Shown here: positions 50,594 to 58,118 of the stretch, in pieces | How positions within the stretch are numbered: position 1 is the first letter of the stretch | How the letters are laid out: the number at the start of each line of letters is the position of its first letter | Source of the DNA: Alphaproteobacteria bacterium | Lineage (GTDB): Bacteria; Pseudomonadota; Alphaproteobacteria; Rhodobacterales; Rhodobacteraceae | Reading direction: 5' to 3' | NCBI GenBank assembly: GCA_030425145.1 | Contig: JAUHVK010000004.1 | Span: 62,001-126,000, forward strand | DNA length: 64,000 bases | Notes under the pieces: generated by a model | Told to the model about the DNA's origin: nothing | Databases searched by the model: none | Seen by the model: the letters and a program-made list of their open reading frames with translations, nothing else | Translations under genes and position numbers: made by a program

Positions 50594-51838
50594 TCAGGCC
50601 GCGAGCGGTGCGGGCTGGCGTTTCTCGCGGATCGGCAGGTGCACCAGCGCGCTGAAGGCGCCGACGCCGACACCGATCCACCAGACCAGCGTGTAGTCGC
50701 CGTAGATGTCATACATCCGGCCACCCAGCCAGACCCCCATGAAGCTGCCCAATTGGTGGCTGAAGAACACGATCCCGTAGAGCGTCCCCATGTAGCGCAG
50801 CCCGTAGATATGCGCGACCAACCCCGAGGTGAGCGGCACTGTGGCGAGCCAAAGCGAGCCCATTGCGGCTGAAAACAGGATCACTGTTGTGGGTGTGATC
50901 GGGAACATGATGAAGAGCGCGGCGATGATCGTCCGGCCCGCGTAAATTCCTGCGAGCAGGTATTTCTTGGACCAGCGGTTGCCAGCCCATCCGGCGGTGA
51001 GCGTCCCGACGATGTTCATCAAGCCGATCAGCGAAATCGACACCGCGCCCAGGGCCGAAGTCGACGTGATGCCGATGGAATAGAGCGCGCCGCCCGGCTG
51101 GATCGGGCCGCAAAGCTCGGTCACGAAGGCCGGGAAGTGGGCTGTGACAAAGGCAAGCTGATAGCCACAGCTGAAAAAGCCGAGAAAGATCAACGTATAG
51201 GATGGGTCGCGGAAGGCGCGGACCAGGATCGTGCCCATGCTTTCTTCAAGATCGGTCCGGCTCGCTGGGGGTGTGGGTGAGCGCATGAAGGGCAGAACCA
51301 GCAGCACGGCAAGGATGCCGGCGGCGAACCAGATGAACACTATCTGCCAGCTCATCAAAGTCAGCATCCATTCCGCCATCGGTGCGCCGAAGATTTGACC
51401 GGCGCTACCTGCTGCGGTGGCAATGGCGAGGCTCATGGAGCGGTTCTCGTCCGAGCTGGCCCGCCCGACGACGGCGAGGATCACGCCGAACCCGGTTCCT
51501 GCAACGCCGAACCCCACAAGAATTTCGTAGAACTGGTGCGCGGTAGGTGTCACCGCAAAGGAAGACAGCACCAGACCAGAAGCATAAGTGAGCGCGCCAA
51601 GGATGATCGCCTTGCGATCCCCGATCTTTTCAGCAAGCGCGCCGAAAATTGGTTGTCCGATCCCCCAAGCGAGGTTCTGGATCGCGATGGCGAGGGAGAA
51701 TTCCGCCCGCAGCCAGCCGAATTCCTCGGCGATCGGGATCTGGAACACGCCAAAGCTGGCGCGGACCGCGAAGGACACGAGGATGATGATGCACCCGCCG
51801 ATAAGGACGGGCGTGAACATAGGCGCACGCGGTGTCAT
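50594..51838 (-). CDS. MFS transporter
   Basis: A 414-residue polytopic protein with twelve predicted helices. An MFS loop 2-3 motif GALAEKIGDRKAI appears near residue 64; the second half begins near 225. The pattern is of the oxalate/formate or aromatic-acid antiporter-like MFS. It starts 25 bp after the C40 peptidase gene, so one operon with the M17 aminopeptidase is likely. A role in peptide or muropeptide export or uptake is suggested only by context. Confidence 0.85.
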   Translation of the reverse strand: MTPRAPMFTPVLIGGCIIILVSFAVRASFGVFQIPIAEEFGWLRAEFSLAIAIQNLAWGIGQPIFGALAEKIGDRKAIILGALTYASGLVLSSFAVTPTAHQFYEILVGFGVAGTGFGVILAVVGRASSDENRSMSLAIATAAGSAGQIFGAPMAEWMLTLMSWQIVFIWFAAGILAVLLVLPFMRSPTPPASRTDLEESMGTILVRAFRDPSYTLIFLGFFSCGYQLAFVTAHFPAFVTELCGPIQPGGALYSIGITSTSALGAVSISLIGLMNIVGTLTAGWAGNRWSKKYLLAGIYAGRTIIAALFIMFPITPTTVILFSAAMGSLWLATVPLTSGLVAHIYGLRYMGTLYGIVFFSHQLGSFMGVWLGGRMYDIYGDYTLVWWIGVGVGAFSALVHLPIREKRQPAPLAA

Positions 51839-51863
51839 GAAACTGCTCCGATAAGGGCCGCGA

Positions 51864-52730
51864 TTAAAAGTTTTTTTTGCACGGGGTCAAGCGGGCGTGA
51901 CGGAGGACCGGATCACCCTGCCCTGCGATCCGGTCAATCGCCATTTGCAATGGCTCGCATGTCACCGACATTGAATGCGCGTTGGCGTGCAAAAGCGTGT
52001 CGGGATCAGCCACCCAACCGACATGCCCTTTCCAGAACAACACGTCACCGCGCAAAGGGGGCGTGCCCGGGGCAAGGGTATCGCCGAGCTGTGCCATCTG
52101 CTGATCGCTGTCCCCGGGGCATGGGATGCCGCAGGCTTGGCAGGCGATCTGCACCAGACCGGAGCAGTCGATCCCGAAGGCGGAATTGCCGCCCCAGAGA
52201 TATGGCGTTCCAAGGAATGTTTCGGCGACTGACACCGGATCGCTGTCTGGCGCATCAATCGCAGAAAGATGTGGTGCCGGGATATAGAGATCATGTGGCG
52301 CGCCCTGAATGCGTGCCCAACCGTTCTCCATACCCAAGACGATTACATGCGACCCGAGGGACAATGCCACCTGCTCTGTCTTGGTGTCTTTGAACTGAGG
52401 CTTTGCCAGCGCGATGGTTTGCCTGACACTGACCCGATGGGTGGCCTGCGCCTCGACTGGCGCGAGCATCTGCGCGTCTACATAACCCGCATAGCCGTCC
52501 GCGCGGATGTAACCGAATGCAAAGCCATTGTGGATTTCCAGGACACAGAACTCCTGCCCCCAGAGAATTTCGCGGTCACGCTCGCCGAAAGGGGCGCTGC
52601 GTAGAGCCGCCAAAGGAGGCCACGTCACGCGGTACTCCGCGCCTTCAGAGAAGCTATCGGCGTCAACCTGGCCTTTGAGGCTCGAGTGGGCCACCCGACC
52701 GTTCGACCAGAGGGATCGGCGATCTGTCAT
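51864..52730 (-). CDS. C40 (NlpC/P60) peptidase with bacterial SH3-like domains
   Basis: A 288-residue cysteine peptidase. The N-terminal SH3-like region (about 30-155) has VTWPPLAALRSAPFGERDRE and WARIQGAPHDLYIPAPHL. The catalytic domain (about 165-285) holds GGNSAFGIDCSGLVQIACQA with the catalytic Cys, WKGHVGWVADPDTLLHANAH with the His pair. No signal peptide is seen, so it is probably cytoplasmic. It overlaps the M17 gene by ATGA. Together they could break down muropeptides after import. Confidence 0.9.
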   Translation of the reverse strand: MTDRRSLWSNGRVAHSSLKGQVDADSFSEGAEYRVTWPPLAALRSAPFGERDREILWGQEFCVLEIHNGFAFGYIRADGYAGYVDAQMLAPVEAQATHRVSVRQTIALAKPQFKDTKTEQVALSLGSHVIVLGMENGWARIQGAPHDLYIPAPHLSAIDAPDSDPVSVAETFLGTPYLWGGNSAFGIDCSGLVQIACQACGIPCPGDSDQQMAQLGDTLAPGTPPLRGDVLFWKGHVGWVADPDTLLHANAHSMSVTCEPLQMAIDRIAGQGDPVLRHARLTPCKKNF

Positions 52731-54112
52731 AGGTCGAGCAAGTCAGGCAGAGCCGCAAAGAGCGCGCGTGCGCCTTGCAGTGCTCCGCCTTTGGGGCGGC
52801 CCGGTGCCGCCGCGGGCTGCCAGCCATAGATGTCGAAATGGATGTAACGGTCCTGCTCGCTGACGAAGCGGCGCAGGAACAGCGCAGCCGTAATCGAGCC
52901 GGCAAATCCACCTTTGGGCGCGTTGTCGAGATCGGCGATGCCCGGTTCAATCATTGTCTCGTAGGGGTCATGGAATGGCATCCGCCAGACCGGGTCGGCC
53001 ATGCGGCGTGCAGACAGATCGAGAGATGTCGCGACGATATCATCGTCGGTGTAATAGGGCGCGAGGTCTGGGCCAACGGCGACGCGGGCCGCCCCGGTCA
53101 GGGTGGCCATGGACACGATCAGATCTGGTTTGCCTTCGGCCCCGTAGGTCAGGGCGTCGGCAAGTACCAGACGGCCTTCGGCATCGGTGTTGTTAATCTC
53201 GACAGTCAGCCCCTTGCGCGAGGTCAGGATATCCTGCGGGCGGAAACTGTTGCCGCTGATGGAATTTTCGACCGCCGGGATCAGGACGCGCAGGCGCACA
53301 TCCAGCTCCGACGCCATGATCATTTGGGCAAGACCAAGGACGTTGGCTGCGCCGCCCATATCCTTTTTCATCAACCCCATCGAACTGCCCGGTTTGATGT
53401 TGAGACCGCCGGTGTCAAAGCAGACGCCTTTGCCGACCAGCGTGATCTTGGGGCCGCGATTGCCCCAGCTCAGGTCGATCAGTCGGGGCGCGCGATCCGA
53501 GGCGCGACCGACGGTGTGGATCATCGGGAAATTGTCCTTGAGCAGGTCATCTCCGGCGGTGACGTTAATCTTGGCCTTGTGTTGATCCGCGAGTTTGCGC
53601 GCAGCGGCTTCGAGCTCGGCCGGGCCCATGTCGGACGCGGGGGTGTTGATCAGGTCGCGGGTAAGGAATTCCGCTTCGGCCAAAATGGCGAGGCGCGCGG
53701 GATCGACACCTTCGGGGGCGACGAGCGTCGGGTGCTCTGTGGAGTTGTCGCGGTATTGTGTGAAGCTGTAGGATGCGAGCAGCCATCCCAAGGCTTCGTG
53801 TTCGAGGTTGGCCGTGTCGATCCCGCTTTCGATGCGGTAGGTTCCGGGTGCGAGTTTGGACAGCGCGGCAGCCAGTGCAAACCGATCGCGTTTGCGGGAC
53901 GCCGGGGTGCCGTAGCCAACTAGAGCAATCGCGGGCTGCCCAGCCTCATCAGGGATCATCAGTGCGGATCCGATACCGCCCTTGAAGGCATTCGCCTCAA
54001 CCCAAGTGCGGATACGATCACTTTGCTTCCCGGCCCAGAGGGCGACATCTTCGGTGCCCAGAACGTGAATTGGCAAAGCTTTCGTGCCCTTTGGCGCCAG
54101 TGCGACGGTCAT
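52727..54112 (-). CDS. leucyl aminopeptidase family (M17) protein
   Basis: A 461-residue metallo-aminopeptidase. Metal and catalytic motifs: LVGKGVCFDTGGLNIKPGSS (about 230-249), KKDMGGAANVLG and NNTDAEGRLVLADAL (about 312-326), the M17 signature. It has the M17 two-domain layout with a poorly conserved N-terminal domain. First gene of an operon with the C40 peptidase and MFS transporter. The upstream region has a weak TACGCC-rich leader with no clear operator. Confidence 0.93.
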   Translation of the reverse strand: MTVALAPKGTKALPIHVLGTEDVALWAGKQSDRIRTWVEANAFKGGIGSALMIPDEAGQPAIALVGYGTPASRKRDRFALAAALSKLAPGTYRIESGIDTANLEHEALGWLLASYSFTQYRDNSTEHPTLVAPEGVDPARLAILAEAEFLTRDLINTPASDMGPAELEAAARKLADQHKAKINVTAGDDLLKDNFPMIHTVGRASDRAPRLIDLSWGNRGPKITLVGKGVCFDTGGLNIKPGSSMGLMKKDMGGAANVLGLAQMIMASELDVRLRVLIPAVENSISGNSFRPQDILTSRKGLTVEINNTDAEGRLVLADALTYGAEGKPDLIVSMATLTGAARVAVGPDLAPYYTDDDIVATSLDLSARRMADPVWRMPFHDPYETMIEPGIADLDNAPKGGFAGSITAALFLRRFVSEQDRYIHFDIYGWQPAAAPGRPKGGALQGARALFAALPDLLDL

Positions 54113-54171
54113 TTAATTCCCCTTCTTCGATACGGCGAAGGTACGCCCTTGGACAGGCGCTGCAAGCGGAA

Positions 54172-54561
54172 TCAGAGGGACAGGTCGGACCCCATATCGG
54201 CGCAGGCGATGGCCGTTTCCCCCCAGCGCAGGAAGCGGAAAAGCGTTGCCGCGAGGGCCACCGGATCACCGCGATCAATGTTGGTGACAACGTCGCTCCC
54301 GATCTGCACGAGACCGGTGAGACCGATCTGAGCGGCAATCGGGATCACCGCGTGGACTGACTTGCGCAAGGCGACGTATTCGCCATTGGCATAGTCGTCA
54401 CGGATTTGAACGAAGCGGACAGCGATGTCTTCGAGCGCGCGACACAGGATGTTTTCGGCCACCAACGGACCAAGATCGCGGCTGAGGTCATCGAGCGTAT
54501 CTTCATCAAAATAGGCAGTGTCGCGCGGATGCAAAACCGAGATTCTCTGCATCTTGGTCAT
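54172..54561 (-). CDS. HPt-like hypothetical protein
   Basis: A 129-residue all-helical protein. RKSVHAVIPIAAQIGLTGLV (about 66-86) follows the layout of a histidine phosphotransfer helix with His70 placed like the phospho-His and a downstream IG turn. This is suggestive, not firm: HPt domains usually carry HxLKGxx, which is absent. No histidine kinase or response regulator is adjacent. Other parts are acidic and lack motifs. The start is at 54561, with 140 bp to the carbonic anhydrase gene. Confidence 0.7.
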   Translation of the reverse strand: MTKMQRISVLHPRDTAYFDEDTLDDLSRDLGPLVAENILCRALEDIAVRFVQIRDDYANGEYVALRKSVHAVIPIAAQIGLTGLVQIGSDVVTNIDRGDPVALAATLFRFLRWGETAIACADMGSDLSL

Positions 54562-54603
54562 TCCTTTCTCACCCCAACCCGATGACCGGTATCACAGAGC
54601 GAA

Positions 54604-54619
54604 CTTTCCAAATGGTAAG
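54604..54619. promoter_or_regulatory. imperfect ACCA-type 7-2-7 palindrome
   Basis: CTTTCCAAATGGTAAG, six of seven arm pairs match, with a 2-bp spacer; it shares TGGTAA and the 7-2-7 geometry with the RutR-like sites. It lies 43 bp from the HPt-like start and 83 bp from the carbonic anhydrase start. It could be a weak third site or coincidence. Confidence 0.3.
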
Positions 54620-54701
54620 GCCGCGACGGTTTTTTCTCTCGAATTCCGATTAATTTCGACGTATCCCGCGTGTAACAACGACCAAATAGGTGGAGGATTT
54701 C

Positions 54702-55352
54702 ATGAACGCCGCGAAGCCGCTGCCTGCATATCTGATCCAGCGTTATCAAGGCTGGAAGGCCACGACCTATTCCGACAACCGCGCGTGGTACAAACGCCTT
54801 GCGTCCGAAGGGCAGCGTCCTCGGGCAATGGTGATTTCCTGCTGCGACAGCCGCGTGCACGTCACGTCGATCTTCGGTGCGGATCAGGGCGAATTCTTCA
54901 TCCACCGCAACATCGCCAATCTGGTGCCGCCCTACGAACCGGATGGCGATCACCACGGAACATCAGCCGCAATCGAATATGCGGTGACTGCGCTGAACGT
55001 GGCGCATTTGATTGTTCTGGGTCATTCGCAATGCGGTGGTGTTCAGGGCTGTCTGGACATGTGTTCCGGCAACGCGCCACATCTTGAAGAGCAGTCAAGC
55101 TTTGTCGGGCGCTGGATGGATATTCTGCGGCCCGGCTACGAGCGGATCAAGGCGATGAACACTCCGGATGGAGAGGTGCGTGCGCTGGAGAAGGAATCGG
55201 TGGTCGTTTCGCTGGAAAACCTGATGACCTTTCCCTTCATCCGGGAGGCGGTCGAACAGAGTCAGCTGACTTTGCATGGCCTTTGGACCGATATCGGCGA
55301 AGGCGAGCTGGAGTATTTCGAACCGAAAACGCGGTCGTTCCAGCCGGTCTGA
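54702..55352 (+). CDS. beta-class carbonic anhydrase
   Basis: A 216-residue zinc enzyme that interconverts CO2 and bicarbonate. Zinc ligands are in CCDSR (Cys47 and the Asp49/Arg51 dyad), then His108 and Cys111 in GHSQCGG. IHRNIANLVPPY is the conserved core. The ATG at 54702 has GGAGGATTTC upstream; a GTG four codons earlier is out of place because that site lies inside. It would supply bicarbonate for carboxylations or manage CO2 from decarboxylation. Confidence 0.93.
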   Translation: MNAAKPLPAYLIQRYQGWKATTYSDNRAWYKRLASEGQRPRAMVISCCDSRVHVTSIFGADQGEFFIHRNIANLVPPYEPDGDHHGTSAAIEYAVTALNVAHLIVLGHSQCGGVQGCLDMCSGNAPHLEEQSSFVGRWMDILRPGYERIKAMNTPDGEVRALEKESVVVSLENLMTFPFIREAVEQSQLTLHGLWTDIGEGELEYFEPKTRSFQPV

Positions 55353-55682
55353 TCAGCTTTGCAGAGTTGCCCGGGCGCCGGTGCAGTCGGTGCGGACCTT
55401 TGGGCGGCCCAGACGTTCGGCCAAACGGGCCAGCGGTGATCCGATCATCGACCCGGTACAAACGGGTTTTCCGGTTTCGTCCGCCAGCACAAGGTGACCG
55501 TTCCGAAAGGTGATTTCGTATCCCTTTCCAGCAAGGCGATTACAGAGATCACCCCAGCTTGTCGCGCGTTCGAAATGCGGGAGGAGAACAGTGCGCAGCA
55601 ACATTGCGGTTTCGCTGTCGAGCGGTCCCGGCATGTGTGCCTGGGCATCTGCGGATGAGGGTACTGAGTGTATGGCCATCAT
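55353..55682 (-). CDS. conserved hypothetical protein, relaxase C-terminal-like helix/hairpin domain
   Basis: A 109-residue protein. The middle, FERATSWGDLCNRLAGKGYE then ITFRNGHLVLADETGKPV and a tail LARLAERLGRP, recalls a domain seen at the C-terminus of some plasmid relaxases, where a helix-hairpin-helix follows a conserved SWxxLxxRL. I see no nuclease part here and no plasmid genes around it, so a chromosomal single-domain relative is the fair reading. ATG at 55682 or 55679; AAGGTG upstream. Convergent with the carbonic anhydrase gene (abutting ends). Confidence 0.7.
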   Translation of the reverse strand: MMAIHSVPSSADAQAHMPGPLDSETAMLLRTVLLPHFERATSWGDLCNRLAGKGYEITFRNGHLVLADETGKPVCTGSMIGSPLARLAERLGRPKVRTDCTGARATLQS

Positions 55683-55875
55683 GGGCACCTTCAGTTTTTC
55701 CTAGCACGTCCCAAAAGGGTGCGGGCCAATTGCGGCGAGAATGGGGCAGTCAAAAGAACCGCCCGTTGGTGTGAACAACACGCAACAGATTGGAAGGTTC
55801 CTTGATTGCAGTGTGAGACGCACCAAGCCGGACCGCGCGATAAACGGACCGGACAGGGTGCATCAGCTCCGACGA

Positions 55876-56640
55876 TTATGCGACGGCCGCCGGGGTTACC
55901 GCAGCATTTGCAACGGTGGAGGGATCGAACTTGACCATCGGGATGGCTCCGATGTCGGCGATCTGCCGTCGGAGCCGCATCGATTGGCCGTTGATGACAT
56001 GTTGCACCAACGGTCGCAGAACACCGCGATCGCGCAGGGTCGCCGCAACTTTGTGATCCGTGTTGGGCATGATGTAGTGCGAAATGCCCGGTGCCTTTGG
56101 AAACCGCAGGGCATGTGCCAATTCCCGGCGCTCGTCCCCATGGAAGATGTAATATTTCGTAGTGTCCGTCCGGAGGTCTTCGACGCGGGGAAAAGGATAG
56201 GATTGGATCTGCTTGCGGAAATACACCCAGCGGTCCTCTTCCGGGACTTCGTTTGCCAGCACGGAATATTGCGGCGTGAAAGCGATCACCCGATCGAAGT
56301 CGAAAAGCCGCGACACGTGCAGGGCCATGGTGCCGCCCATGGAATTGCCCAGAGCAATGACCCGGTCTGCATTGATATGATCGGCGGTTGCGCGGATGCA
56401 GAGGACGATATGATCGGCCATACCATCGCCATTCAGCCAACTGCGCGAAACGTCACTGACGAAAAGCACGTGGTTTTGGCGGTCTGCCGACGCAATTCCG
56501 GGAAACTCGGGGGGTGGTTCTTCGCTGCGCTGGGTTCCGACGCCGGAAAAGCTGACCACAAGGTCAGACCCTTCGCCTTCGAGATACCTGATCCGTAGCG
56601 GGCCCTTCTCAAACAGTAGGGGAATTTCAGCGTCGGACAT
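55876..56640 (-). CDS. alpha/beta hydrolase, uncharacterised
   Basis: A 254-residue protein with GNSMGGTMALH (Ser100 nucleophile), FHGDERRELA (Asp169) and NTDHKVA (His196) as a triad, and LVVSFSGVGTQR as the oxyanion strand. The upstream region is AT rich. The start is the ATG at 56640, with no strong site. No neighbour suggests a substrate. Its C-terminal 45 residues extend past the fold and end in an alanine-rich tail. Confidence 0.78.
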   Translation of the reverse strand: MSDAEIPLLFEKGPLRIRYLEGEGSDLVVSFSGVGTQRSEEPPPEFPGIASADRQNHVLFVSDVSRSWLNGDGMADHIVLCIRATADHINADRVIALGNSMGGTMALHVSRLFDFDRVIAFTPQYSVLANEVPEEDRWVYFRKQIQSYPFPRVEDLRTDTTKYYIFHGDERRELAHALRFPKAPGISHYIMPNTDHKVAATLRDRGVLRPLVQHVINGQSMRLRRQIADIGAIPMVKFDPSTVANAAVTPAAVA

Positions 56641-56788
56641 CACAGCGACCCAATTGATTAATCGTACAATCAAAAATGAATACGGGGTGAACTGACCGAT
56701 TTTTAGGCAACAATAAGAAGAATAAAGACAATTTGGTGGACGGTTCGACACCGGTGATCCGAGCAAAGGATTGGCGCCACAAACAAAA

Positions 56789-56816
56789 AAAGGCGCCGCA
56801 GTATTGCGACGCCTTT
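56789..56816 (-). terminator. rho-independent terminator of asd
   Basis: AAAGGCGTCGCA-atac-TGCGGCGCCTTT read on the minus strand, 11 of 12 pairs, followed by a T-run. Confidence 0.9.
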
Positions 56817-56835
56817 CGAAATGATTTGGAGGCGA

Positions 56836-57858
56836 TCAGCCCTTTTTCAGCACTTCGCGACCAAGCACTTCGGCAATCTGCACCGCGTTCAGCGCGGCGC
56901 CCTTGCGCAGGTTATCGGACACACACCAAAGGTTGATGCCGTTCTCGATCGTGCTGTCCTGACGAATGCGGCTGATGAAGGTCGCAAAATCGCCGACGCA
57001 TTCCTTGGGCGTGACGTAGCCACCCGGCTCGCGCTTGTCGATCACCATGATCCCCGGCGCTTCGCGCAGGATGTCACGGGCTTCGGCTTCGTCGAGATGG
57101 TCTTCGAACTCGATGTTGATCGCTTCGGAGTGGCCAACGAAAACCGGAACGCGGACGCAGGTGGCCGTAACCTTGATCGACGGATCGACAATCTTCTTAG
57201 TCTCGGCAACCATCTTCCACTCTTCTTTGGTGGATCCGTCTTCGAGGAAGACGTCGATATGCGGGATCACGTTGAACGCGATGTCTTTCGGGTAGACCTT
57301 GCGCTCGTAATTGTCGGTCGGGTTGTAGACCGCTTTGGTCTGATCCCAGAGTTCGTCAATCGCGTCTTTGCCCGAGCCGGACACCGACTGATACGTGCTG
57401 ACCACAACGCGCTTAATGCGGGCGCGGTCGTGCAGCGGCTTGAGCGCCACAACCATCTGCGCGGTCGAGCAGTTCGGGTTGGCGATGATGTTCTTCTTGG
57501 AATAGCCGTGGATCGCCTGTGCGTTCACTTCGGGAACGATCAGCGGCACGTCGGGATCGTAGCGGTAGAGCGACGAGTTGTCGATCACCACGCAGCCCGC
57601 CTTGGCGGCGATGGGCGCGTATTTCTTGGTCGCTTCCGAGCCAACGGCGAACAGGGCAATGTCCCAACCTGAAAAATCGAACGTATCGAGATCCTGTGTC
57701 TTCAGCGTCTTGTCGCCAAAGCTGACCTCCGTGCCCATCGACCGGCGCGACGCAAGCGCGGCGATCTCGTCAACGGGGAACTGGCGCTCGGCCAGAATGT
57801 TCAGCATTTCGCGGCCCACATTACCGGTGGCGCCTGCAACGACGACTCTGTAGCCCAT
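56836..57858 (-). CDS. asd: aspartate-semialdehyde dehydrogenase
   Basis: A 340-residue NADP enzyme that makes aspartate semialdehyde for lysine, methionine and threonine. VVVAGATGNVGREMLNILAE (4-23) binds the cofactor; NPNCSTAQMVVAL (about 130-142) holds the catalytic Cys; SVSGSGKDAI and RVPVFVGHSEAINIEFE are family motifs, the His being the base. It has its own terminator. With dapD at 62428 it provides lysine/diaminopimelate precursors, though the two genes are not linked. Confidence 0.95.
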   Translation of the reverse strand: MGYRVVVAGATGNVGREMLNILAERQFPVDEIAALASRRSMGTEVSFGDKTLKTQDLDTFDFSGWDIALFAVGSEATKKYAPIAAKAGCVVIDNSSLYRYDPDVPLIVPEVNAQAIHGYSKKNIIANPNCSTAQMVVALKPLHDRARIKRVVVSTYQSVSGSGKDAIDELWDQTKAVYNPTDNYERKVYPKDIAFNVIPHIDVFLEDGSTKEEWKMVAETKKIVDPSIKVTATCVRVPVFVGHSEAINIEFEDHLDEAEARDILREAPGIMVIDKREPGGYVTPKECVGDFATFISRIRQDSTIENGINLWCVSDNLRKGAALNAVQIAEVLGREVLKKG

Positions 57859-58118
57859 TTGGCTCTCCTTTCACTTGCCAGCCCTTGTGTCGTGACCGGG
57901 GCTGGACTGAGCGTCGCTCTTACAGGACTTGCTGCGTGTGCGAAAGGGTGTTGCGTGACGCGGCAAAATTACCAAAACAGCGCGGTTTGCGCAGCAAAGA
58001 ACCGATTGCGAATTCGACAGCTCACACACCGAAAAGCAGAGCTTCTTGCCGAATTCCCGTAAAAGTGGTATCCTGTTGGCATTTAAATACGAACCTTTTA
58101 ACCAATTTTTTTGGTCAA

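Noticed and set aside
52775-53923. Plus-strand frame opposite the M17 aminopeptidase
   Set aside because: Antisense to a gene with a complete M17 signature.
57885-58118. N-terminal extension of the membrane hydrolase to a start at 57885
   Set aside because: The extension is Cys/Arg rich with no fold, overlaps the asd promoter region, and the hydrolase fold begins just after the ATG at 58119.
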